Shown here: one piece after another, positions 1 to 5,332 of the stretch
How the letters are laid out: the number at the start of each line of letters is the position of its first letter
Numbering within the stretch: position 1 is the first letter of the stretch
From: Anaerolineae bacterium
GTDB taxonomy: Bacteria > Chloroflexota > Anaerolineae > DUEN01
DNA: 6,086 nucleotides
Direction of reading: 5' to 3'
Assembly (NCBI GenBank): GCA_021159845.1
Contig: JAGHDS010000432.1
Coordinates: forward strand, 1 to 6,086
Translations under genes and position numbers: made by a program
Notes under the pieces: model-generated
The model's input: the letters and a program-made list of their open reading frames with translations, nothing else
Told to the model about the DNA's origin: nothing
Database searches by the model: none

Positions 1-420
1 GATGCTAAGATTCCACCAGAACGCTATACGATACGCATCCCCGATCGTCTGCCACCGTTACGGATGGGTAGGCTACGACTGGAAGTCGCGTTGAGGCAAG
101 TGATCGACAATGCCGTAAAGTTCCATCCCGAACACGCGCCGCGGGTGGAGATCACCGTAGAGCAGCCGGATGATGCTCACGTGCGCCTAACCGTCGCGGA
201 TGATGGGCCAGGCATCCCCTCAGATGAATTGCCCCGGATATGGTTGCCCTTCTACCAGGTGGACAGCCTGCACACGGGCCAGGTACCCGGCCTGGGACTG
301 GGGCTTCCACTGACGGCACACCACGTCTGGTCAGTGGGAGGAGATGTGGGGATCGAGTCAAAGCTGGGACAAGGCACACGCGTATGGCTCGATATCCCGG
401 TAGCTGATGGCCCGGCATAG
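1..420 (+). CDS. Sensor histidine kinase, C-terminal ATPase domain (partial, 5' end outside window)
   Basis: This is the last 139 residues of a two-component sensor kinase; the frame is open from base 1 and ends with TAG at 418-420. What remains is the HATPase_c (GHKL) domain, which binds ATP and phosphorylates the kinase's own His. Visible motifs, counted from the first in-window codon, are an N box (RQVIDNAVKF, with the Mg-binding Asn at residue 37), a G1 box (DDGPGIP), an F-box-like PFYQVD, and a G2 box (GLGLGLPL) followed by GGDVGIESKLGQGT. The C-terminus stops right after the ATPase fold, so no receiver domain follows. The dimerisation/His-phosphotransfer helix and the sensor part lie upstream, so the signal cannot be named. 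The Met codon at 64 is internal, because homology continues upstream of it. No partner response regulator follows; if there is one, it is upstream. Confidence 0.93.
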   Translation, partial: DAKIPPERYTIRIPDRLPPLRMGRLRLEVALRQVIDNAVKFHPEHAPRVEITVEQPDDAHVRLTVADDGPGIPSDELPRIWLPFYQVDSLHTGQVPGLGLGLPLTAHHVWSVGGDVGIESKLGQGTRVWLDIPVADGPA

Positions 421-455
421 CCCCACGCGTCAGAGCCCGGACATACCATCTTCGC

Positions 456-479
456 GGGGGCGACCAGCTGGTCGCCCCC
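456..479. terminator. Perfect 24-bp palindrome, probable bidirectional terminator hairpin
   Basis: Positions 456-467 (GGGGGCGACCAG) and 468-479 (CTGGTCGCCCCC) are exact reverse complements. As RNA they give a 10-bp, very G+C-rich stem with an AGCT loop. It lies between the convergent stops of the histidine kinase (420) and the asparaginase (550), where a shared terminator is expected. There is no clear T-run on either side, so it is not a textbook intrinsic terminator. A protein-binding dyad or an RNA 3'-end stabiliser are alternatives. Confidence 0.6.
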
Positions 480-549
480 ATCGTCGCTTACCTGCCCTGC
501 GAGGCCGGAAGGCCCTGGCCGAATCCCCCTTCTTGGAAAACCGGATGGC

Positions 550-1467
550 CTACGCCCGGTCAGCCTCCCGGCGCTCCGGCACCTCCATACCCTCGGTCCA
601 CACCCAATAGGTAACATCATCGCGGTCCACGGCCAGAACGTAGGGCCTGCCCTCCGCGTCGATGGCGTGGATGGTGACACCTCCACGATACCGGCGATCC
701 AATGAGCGTAGGTCGTCGGCGGCCTCGCGACAAGCTTCCTCAACAGTCATCCCCATCTTCATGTAAAGCACCACCGATCGAGCAGTGCTGGCCCGGATGG
801 CAAGTTCCCCCATGCCAGTGCAGGCAGCCGCTCCATACCGGTTATCCGCATAGCCTCCCGCACCGATGATCGGGGAATCGCCCAACCTGCCGGGGTACTT
901 AAAGGCCCATCCGCACGTACTCACCCCCGCCGCGATATCCCCCCGCCCATCCTGGACCAGGAACGTAGTCGTCCCCGCGGCCGTCTCCGGGTCGGCGGTC
1001 AAACGGGCCCACGCGGCCAGAGGAACGTCCGGCCATCGTTTCCACACGTCTGCTGGGATGTGTCGCTCGAGCCATTGTTCCCATTCCACCCGGGCCTCCT
1101 CCGTTAGCGTCTCCCCTGCCTCCGCGCCGCACTCGGCGGCAAAGCGGGCAGCGCCATCACCGACCAGCAAGACGTGTGGGAGCTCCTCCATCACCCGGCG
1201 GGCCACGGAGATCGGATGCACATAACCGCGAAGGGCGCCCACAGCACCAGTCCGCAATGTGCGTCCATCCATGATGCTGGCGTCGAGTTCGACCTCTCCC
1301 AGCAGGTTCGGCCAGCCGCCGACGCCTACACTACGGACGCCAGGATCCAGCTCCACCGGCCGGATTCCCAGCTCGACCACATCCAACGCGGGGCGGTCGC
1401 TTTGAATCGCCTCCACCGCCGCCGGCATTCCTACGCTGCCTACCGAATTAGCCAGTACAATACGCAT
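550..1467 (-). CDS. Ntn-hydrolase asparaginase, T2 family (glycosylasparaginase / isoaspartyl peptidase type)
   Basis: A 305-residue cytoplasmic amidohydrolase with no signal peptide. The family cleaves the side-chain amide of asparagine derivatives (N4-GlcNAc-Asn, L-asparagine or beta-aspartyl dipeptides) after self-cleavage creates an N-terminal Thr nucleophile. The predicted nucleophile is Thr166, in AAGTTTFLVQD; it sits 12 residues before the IAAG motif, the same spacing as in human aspartylglucosaminidase. Substrate-binding motifs follow: GRLGDSPI (Arg194, Asp197), GAGGYAD and ACTGMGE (Thr217, Gly218). The residue before Thr166 is Gly, as in isoaspartyl peptidases, whereas glycosylasparaginases have Asp, so the preferred substrate is uncertain. 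The frame extends upstream to 1641, but ATG 1467 is the likely start: it opens with MRIVLANSVG and has GAGGAG at 1475-1480, 7 bases away. The 58 extra residues look like leader DNA. The gene is monocistronic. Confidence 0.9.
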   Translation of the reverse strand: MRIVLANSVGSVGMPAAVEAIQSDRPALDVVELGIRPVELDPGVRSVGVGGWPNLLGEVELDASIMDGRTLRTGAVGALRGYVHPISVARRVMEELPHVLLVGDGAARFAAECGAEAGETLTEEARVEWEQWLERHIPADVWKRWPDVPLAAWARLTADPETAAGTTTFLVQDGRGDIAAGVSTCGWAFKYPGRLGDSPIIGAGGYADNRYGAAACTGMGELAIRASTARSVVLYMKMGMTVEEACREAADDLRSLDRRYRGGVTIHAIDAEGRPYVLAVDRDDVTYWVWTEGMEVPERREADRA

Positions 1468-1474
1468 GAAGATG

Positions 1475-1480
1475 CTCCTC
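1475..1480 (-). promoter_or_regulatory. Ribosome binding site deciding the asparaginase start
   Basis: The minus strand reads GAGGAG and then seven bases to the ATG at 1467. This strong Shine-Dalgarno match supports ATG 1467 over the upstream in-frame start at 1641. Confidence 0.8.
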
Positions 1481-1520
1481 GGTTCCACTCGGGTACGCGC
1501 CCGATGATGATGTGAAATGG

Positions 1521-1548
1521 ATTGTAGCACAGATATTAGGAGCTGCAA
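1521..1548 (-). promoter_or_regulatory. Probable sigma-70-type promoter of the asparaginase gene
   Basis: On the minus strand there is an extended -10, TGC-TACAAT (TACAAT at 1526-1521, one mismatch to TATAAT). A weak -35, TTGCAG (1548-1543), lies 16 bases upstream of it. Transcription would begin near 1514, giving a leader of about 45 bases. It lies inside the upstream extension of the frame, which supports treating that extension as non-coding. Confidence 0.5.
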
Positions 1549-1625
1549 TATCCGAGAGCCCAGATTTAGGTGGTCTTCAATCATGTTGACCGGGAGGTGC
1601 ATCGCACCTGCTTTATAGACCGAGG

Positions 1626-1649
1626 ACCCGGCGGGGGCCATCGCCGGGT
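1626..1649. repeat. Stem-loop, 8-bp stem with 8-base loop
   Basis: ACCCGGCG (1626-1633) pairs exactly with CGCCGGGT (1642-1649). A short TTT follows at 1649-1651. No plus-strand gene precedes it, so it is not an obvious terminator. On the minus strand it lies upstream of the asparaginase promoter. Its role is unknown. Confidence 0.45.
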
Positions 1650-1745
1650 TTCACAACGTTCGGTGGACGATGTGGATAAAGAGGCTTTCGGTATCAGTCG
1701 GCCAGTTCCAGGTGCTTTGGCGGCGGGCGGCCCTCATCCCCCAGA

Positions 1746-1775
1746 CCTCCTTCTCCCAGGCGTGGGAGAAGGAGG
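1746..1775. repeat. Perfect 13-bp inverted repeat with 4-base loop (dispersed-palindrome type)
   Basis: CCTCCTTCTCCCA (1746-1758) and TGGGAGAAGGAGG (1763-1775) are exact reverse complements around GGCG. The left flank, CCCTCATCCCCCAGA, resembles the lead-in of a common class of intergenic palindromes (CTCACCCCC...CTCTCCCA-loop-TGGGAGAG) that I know from Chloroflexota, cyanobacteria and others. Such elements behave like REP/MITE-type dispersed repeats. Family membership is recalled, not searched. It lies about 75 bases upstream of the operon promoter, so an effect on that promoter is possible but not shown. Confidence 0.65.
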
Positions 1776-1850
1776 CTTGATTCGGCTTGTGGCGGCGGCG
1801 CAGATCATTTCCCTTACCCCACCGGTGAACAATTACGTCCAGCCATACCG

Positions 1851-1879
1851 TTGACGGTCACCTGCATGTATGCTATGAT
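1851..1879 (+). promoter_or_regulatory. Strong sigma-70-type promoter of the TIM-barrel/GNAT operon
   Basis: A -35 box TTGACG (1851-1856) and a -10 box TATGAT (1874-1879) are separated by exactly 17 bases. TG at 1871-1872 makes an extended -10. The expected transcript start is near 1886, about 40 bases before the ATG. The 8-bp palindrome CTCGCGAG (1883-1890) covers the presumed start and could be an operator, but this is speculative. Confidence 0.72.
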
Positions 1880-1916
1880 CCCCTCGCGAGCGAGATGCCA
1901 CGTTCAACTTGAGCCT

Positions 1917-1921
1917 GGAGG
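1917..1921 (+). promoter_or_regulatory. Ribosome binding site deciding the TIM-barrel gene start
   Basis: GGAGG ends five bases before ATG 1927. An in-frame TTG at 1909 lies upstream of this site and is therefore not the start. Confidence 0.85.
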
Positions 1922-1926
1922 CCAAT

Positions 1927-2751
1927 ATGTCCTTCCCCACCACACATATTGAGGATTTGGAGATATCCCGCCTGATCTGCGGGACAAATGGGTTCCTCGG
2001 GTTCTCTCACTTCAGTGCGGCGCGCGATCGCTGGATGCGCGAGTACTTCACCGTCGAGCGCATTGCGGAGGTCATCAGCCGGTTCGCCGAATTGGGCATC
2101 AACGCGGTGATGGCCCCCCTGGACGACAAGCTGATCGCCGCGCTGGATGAGGTCGAGCGCCACACCGGCCAGCGCATGATCTATATCGCCACACCGGGCG
2201 GGCACACCGTCGATGAGGTGATCGAGGGAGTACGCCGTTCGGCCGAGGTGGGCGCCCGCATCTGTATGCCCCATCAGATGTACACGGACACCCATCTGCT
2301 ACCGGCGGAAACGCGCATAGAAGGAATCGAGCCGATTCTGGAGGAGATCCGTCGGCTGGGCATGATCCCAGGGCTCAGCACCCATCGACCGGAGACGATC
2401 ATCGTGGGTGACAAGGCAGGGTATGACATTGCCACCTACATTCAGCCGTACAATGCCATCGGCTTCCTCTGCCAGGTGGAGACCGACTGGATAGGTCAGG
2501 TGATCCGCAACACGCCCAAGCCGGTCATGTGCATCAAGCCGCTGGGGGCAGGCCGCATCCTCCCGCCAACTGGCCTCAACTTCGTCTTCAACACCTGTAA
2601 GCCCACCGACATGGTCACCATTGGCACGATAAGCGTGTACGAGGCGGAAGAGGACGTGCAGATCGCCTTGGAGATACTGACTGGCCAAAACGCCAAGCGA
2701 GACCTAACCTTCTCGCGTAGCAAGTCCATTTTCGTCGATGATAGCCAATGA
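1927..2751 (+). CDS. Uncharacterised TIM-barrel-like protein (possibly distant aldo/keto reductase-like)
   Basis: A 274-residue soluble protein with no signal peptide or membrane segment. I cannot assign a function. The order of elements suggests an alpha/beta barrel: beta-strand-like stretches alternate with amphipathic helices (RLICGTN, GINAVMA, RMIYIATP, ARICMPH, GMIPGLSTH, AIGFLCQVE, PVMCIKPLGAG, DMVTIGTIS). Polar residues at strand ends that could line an active site include Cys18-Gly-Thr-Asn21, His28, His116, His153 (STHRPE), Glu185, Lys204 (CIKPLGAG) and Glu239. The late KP-LGAG / DMVTIGT / EAEEDV pattern recalls the C-terminal half of aldo/keto reductases, but the Asp-Tyr-Lys-His tetrad of that family is not evident. 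It is the first gene of an operon and overlaps the downstream acetyltransferase by ATGA, so the two are probably made together. A metabolic role on a small molecule is a guess. Confidence 0.85.
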   Translation: MSFPTTHIEDLEISRLICGTNGFLGFSHFSAARDRWMREYFTVERIAEVISRFAELGINAVMAPLDDKLIAALDEVERHTGQRMIYIATPGGHTVDEVIEGVRRSAEVGARICMPHQMYTDTHLLPAETRIEGIEPILEEIRRLGMIPGLSTHRPETIIVGDKAGYDIATYIQPYNAIGFLCQVETDWIGQVIRNTPKPVMCIKPLGAGRILPPTGLNFVFNTCKPTDMVTIGTISVYEAEEDVQIALEILTGQNAKRDLTFSRSKSIFVDDSQ

Positions 2752-3629
2752 GCCATCCCGAAGTGCAGATCATCCCCGCGAACGCGGTCTCTTGGGACAT
2801 GCTGGCCCATATTCTGAGCCGGGGATACGCGGATTACCCCGAGCCCGCCAGCGTCACCTCCCTACAGCTCCGTCAGATGGTGGCGGCCTGGGATATCGAC
2901 TTGAGCGGATCCGCCGTCGCGCTGAGGGAAGGAGAGGGACTCGTCGGCATTGGACTATTAGCCCTGCGCGGTCGGCGGGCCTGGATCAGCGGGCTGGCTG
3001 TGGTCCCCGAATGGCGGCATCGCGGCGTGGGTAGGGCGATCCTCAATCGGCTGATTCACGAGGCGCGCGAGAGAGACGCGGCACACGCTATACTCGAGGT
3101 CCTCATCGATAACGAGCCTGCCATTGCCCTCTACAAGTCGACGGGGTTCCGGATCCGGCGGGAGCTATTGACCTGGGAGCGACACCCGGAAGAAGGCCCT
3201 CTCCCGGTACCCCCGCTGCGGGCCGAGAGGTCAGCCGTGACATTCCTCGTCCAAGATTTCGACGCCTGGCACCCCGAGCCGCCGCGCTGGCAGCGGGAGC
3301 TGAGATCACTGCGTCCCTTCCTGAAAAGCCTCGACGGCTGGGCATTGCGGGAGGGCGGACAAGTGGCCGCGTACGCGCTCACGTTTGAGCGAGGGGACGA
3401 GCTCGATCTCGTCGATGTGGGGATCGCCCCTTGGACCACGGCGCGCGCCGTCGCTCGACCACTGCTGCAATCGCTCCAATTGCTTCATATGGACTACTTG
3501 TTGACCTTGCGATACCTGCCAGCAGGAGATCCCCTTAGCCCCGTCCTCGCCGCACTGGGATTTCACGTCCGCCGTCGTCAGTACGAGATGCGGTTGGAGT
3601 TGGCTCCTCAACGCGCTGGCGGAGCTTAG
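2748..3629 (+). CDS. GNAT N-acetyltransferase, tandem-domain
   Basis: A 293-residue soluble protein. Residues about 6-146 form a GNAT fold, which transfers acetyl from acetyl-CoA to an amine. The pyrophosphate-binding loop is clear: VVPEWRHRGVGRAIL (residues 85-99, R-x-x-G-x-G). It is followed by the usual C-terminal signature, EVLIDNEPAIALYKSTGF (117-134), with the Tyr that often serves as general acid. Residues about 163-287 look like a second, degenerate GNAT half: it ends in ALGFHVRRRQYEMRLEL, paralleling the end of the first half (STGFRIRREL), but lacks an acetyl-CoA loop. Substrate unknown. The start codon overlaps the stop of the TIM-barrel gene (ATGA, 2748-2751) with only a weak ribosome binding site, which indicates translational coupling. 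The stop overlaps the stop of the convergent propeller gene by four bases. Confidence 0.9.
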   Translation: MSHPEVQIIPANAVSWDMLAHILSRGYADYPEPASVTSLQLRQMVAAWDIDLSGSAVALREGEGLVGIGLLALRGRRAWISGLAVVPEWRHRGVGRAILNRLIHEARERDAAHAILEVLIDNEPAIALYKSTGFRIRRELLTWERHPEEGPLPVPPLRAERSAVTFLVQDFDAWHPEPPRWQRELRSLRPFLKSLDGWALREGGQVAAYALTFERGDELDLVDVGIAPWTTARAVARPLLQSLQLLHMDYLLTLRYLPAGDPLSPVLAALGFHVRRRQYEMRLELAPQRAGGA

Positions 3630-5332
3630 CGACGGCGCAGAAGGACGAGGGCGCTCAGCCCACCGATAAGAACCCCGATCAGCCCCACCACGGCGAGGCC
3701 AACCGGCCCCGCCGCCCGCGACATGATGGGCCGAGGCGTCGGCGTTGGGGTGGGAGACGGCGTAGGAGTGAACGTGGCAGTGGGTATGGCCGTCGGAGTA
3801 GCCGTAGGTGTGGGAGTCGGGAGTCGCGCCGCTCCGCTCACCTCTTCTAATACCGGCGATCGAGCGGGATCGCCTGTGGTGAACACAACTTGATACTGCA
3901 GATAGCGCGCTGGCGGTGTATTGAGCTGAACAGCGTTTTCGCCTTCAGCGCTCGTCCTCGTCACGAGGTGCCAATCGCTCCATGCCTTGCCATCCGAGCT
4001 GGTACGCACGGACACGGCCAACCCGGTTCCCGCTGGCGCATGGGCAACCCATCGCAACACCTGCCACAGCACAATCTGTCCCGCATCCACCACAGGCGAT
4101 GTGAACACGCCTCGCTTGCTATATATAGGCGGCGCCGTCGCCAGGCCGATCCGGTACTTATCACCGTCATAGCCGGAATACCACATGCGGTACAGCGTGC
4201 CATCGAAGAGCACGTTCGGCTCCGCCACGTTCACGCTGTCCCAGCTCCCGGCAGACCCCAGGTCCAGAACAGGGTTGTCCGGCCCGGGCCGCCAGTGGAT
4301 CCCATCGTCCGAGACCTCGTACCCGATCCTCCAGTGCTTACCGTCGTGCCCCTCATGCCACATCTGGTATCGCTCGCCATCAAAGAGCACGTGGGCGCGG
4401 GCGACGGAGAAGTCATCCCAGGAGCCCAACGGCCCGACATCCAACACCCAGTCGTCCTCAGCCCGCCGCGTCCACTTCAGCCCGTCTGGCGACCATGCGT
4501 ACCCGATCCGCAATGTCTCCGTGCGTTCCGACCCGCCGTTGTACCACATCTCGAACTTCTCGCCATTGAAGAGCACGCACGGCTCCGCGATGTAGTTCCC
4601 ATCCCATCGGCCATCCCGCTCCGCCACCATGAGGGGATTCCCCGAGTACCGTGTCCAGTGCGCCCCATCGGGTGAGGTGGCATAGTTGATCGACCAACGC
4701 TTGAAATCGTGGGCGCTGTACCACATGCGAAACTGCTCACCGTCGAAGAGGACGAAAGGGGGGTAGACGATGTTGGCATCCGGGCTGCCAGCCGGGCCCA
4801 CATCCAACACCGGATTCCCCGGATATCGAGTCCAATGCACCCCATCAGGCGAGGTGGCGTATCCGAAGCGCATCGGTGCTTTGTGACGGCCAGCAGGCGG
4901 CTCATCCCGGTTCCGGCCCGCGTACCACATGTGAAACACCTTACCATCGAAGATGACCTTCGCCTCGCTGATCACGGTCGCATCCCATGTCCCGGGCTCC
5001 CCGGTATCCAGCACCGGGTTCTCCGGCGACTTGGTCCAGAGGCCCGGCCGAGATCGCAATCTCAAGAAACCGCGGGGGTCACGATCGTAAGCGTAGGGAG
5101 TGCCCAACGCGTCCAGGCCCCGCGCATCCAGGTGATCGCGCTCGCCAGCCATGAAGTCGGCCTGGGTGGTGTGCGTGAAGATCACCTGCCCCACGTCCAG
5201 CCGCGAGGGTCCAGCAGCGGCAAGGGCCTCTCTACCCGATGCGGAGATGGGTGAAACCACCAATGAGGCGAACCACAAGAGCGCGAGCAGAAGGCCATAG
5301 TGATGGCCTCGCAGAAGTCGATGCAAGCTCAC
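3626..5332 (-). CDS. Secreted, membrane-anchored five-bladed beta-propeller protein (GH43/GH32-like fold)
   Basis: A 568-residue surface protein. Residues 1 to about 32 form a signal peptide (Arg/His-rich start, then GLLLALLWFASLVV, likely cleaved near SA-SG). Residues 42-100 are unassigned. Residues 102-407 are five repeats of about 55-70 residues with the pattern NPVLD-G--GSWD-----E--VLFDG--F-MWY-G-----IGYA-SPDG--W, which should fold as a five-bladed propeller like those of glycoside hydrolase families 43, 32 and 130. Residues 408-502 look like a beta-sandwich, possibly carbohydrate-binding. Residues 505-535 are a Thr/Pro stalk, 540-564 a membrane helix, and RRR the end. Binding or cleaving surface glycans is inferred; no catalytic triad can be assigned with confidence. 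GTG 5332 is chosen because it forms GTGA with the stop of the upstream hydrolase and sits just before the signal peptide, with AAGGA nine bases away. The frame itself continues upstream to 5404. Confidence 0.87.
   Translation of the reverse strand: MSLHRLLRGHHYGLLLALLWFASLVVSPISASGREALAAAGPSRLDVGQVIFTHTTQADFMAGERDHLDARGLDALGTPYAYDRDPRGFLRLRSRPGLWTKSPENPVLDTGEPGTWDATVISEAKVIFDGKVFHMWYAGRNRDEPPAGRHKAPMRFGYATSPDGVHWTRYPGNPVLDVGPAGSPDANIVYPPFVLFDGEQFRMWYSAHDFKRWSINYATSPDGAHWTRYSGNPLMVAERDGRWDGNYIAEPCVLFNGEKFEMWYNGGSERTETLRIGYAWSPDGLKWTRRAEDDWVLDVGPLGSWDDFSVARAHVLFDGERYQMWHEGHDGKHWRIGYEVSDDGIHWRPGPDNPVLDLGSAGSWDSVNVAEPNVLFDGTLYRMWYSGYDGDKYRIGLATAPPIYSKRGVFTSPVVDAGQIVLWQVLRWVAHAPAGTGLAVSVRTSSDGKAWSDWHLVTRTSAEGENAVQLNTPPARYLQYQVVFTTGDPARSPVLEEVSGAARLPTPTPTATPTAIPTATFTPTPSPTPTPTPRPIMSRAAGPVGLAVVGLIGVLIGGLSALVLLRRR
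3728..3820 (-). repeat. Low-complexity Thr/Pro-rich stalk coding stretch
   Basis: This encodes about 31 residues, nearly all Pro, Thr, Ala or Ser (PTPTPTATPT and similar). It lies between the folded domains and the C-terminal membrane helix. Such linkers lift exported domains away from the membrane and may be O-glycosylated. The repetitive DNA (GTNGGN-like on the plus strand) is prone to length change by slippage. Confidence 0.85.
4112..5029 (-). repeat. Five tandem propeller-blade repeats within the surface protein
   Basis: Blades, in coding order, are roughly 5029-4817, 4816-4640, 4639-4454, 4453-4277 and 4276-4112. Each carries a W/P-D near its start, (V/I)(L/I)F(D/N)G in the middle, MW(Y/H) seven or eight residues later, and DG--W near its end. 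Blade 1 is longest because of a charged insertion after MWYAG (residues 140-153). Blades 2 and 3 also resemble each other at the DNA level near their DG--W segments, suggesting tandem duplication. The fifth blade lacks the DG--W end, which is normal if the propeller closes with a strand from elsewhere. Confidence 0.85.
5329..5332 (-). promoter_or_regulatory. GTGA stop/start overlap coupling the hydrolase and propeller genes
   Basis: On the minus strand GTG (5332-5330) starts the propeller gene and TGA (5331-5329) ends the serine hydrolase gene. AAGGA at 5346-5342 can serve as ribosome binding site. The overlap indicates one transcript and coupled translation. No separate promoter for the propeller gene is needed or visible. 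Confidence 0.78.

Larger units (their letters stand above)
1468..1926. other. Divergent intergenic region without a convincing gene
   Basis: These 459 bases separate the asparaginase gene from the TIM-barrel operon. They hold a promoter and ribosome binding site at each end, an 8-bp stem-loop (1626-1649) and a perfect inverted repeat (1746-1775). A 94-codon plus-strand open frame (1570-1854) runs through the middle. It starts without a good ribosome binding site, reads straight through both hairpins and has low-complexity Pro/Gly-rich residues, so it is not called a gene. The stretch 1650-1740 shows nothing recognisable. Confidence 0.7.

Noticed and set aside
252..743. Minus-strand open frame of 163 codons spanning the kinase end and the asparaginase end
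   Set aside because: It overlaps two well-supported genes, crosses the palindrome at 456-479 and shows no motif.
1468..1641. Upstream extension of the asparaginase to an ATG at 1641
   Set aside because: The extension contains the likely promoter, does not resemble the family N-terminus, and lacks the strong ribosome binding site found before ATG 1467.
1570..1854. 94-codon plus-strand frame in the intergenic region
   Set aside because: It reads through two stem-loops, has low-complexity sequence and ends at the operon promoter. No family resemblance is seen.
3890..4675. Long plus-strand open frame of 261 codons opposite the propeller gene
   Set aside because: It is antisense to the repeat-rich propeller coding region, has no recognisable motif or ribosome binding site, and its length follows from the high G+C codon pattern of the real gene.
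4112..5029. CRISPR-like or non-coding tandem repeat
   Set aside because: The periodicity of roughly 175-215 bases is in frame, diverged at the DNA level and explained by protein blade repeats.
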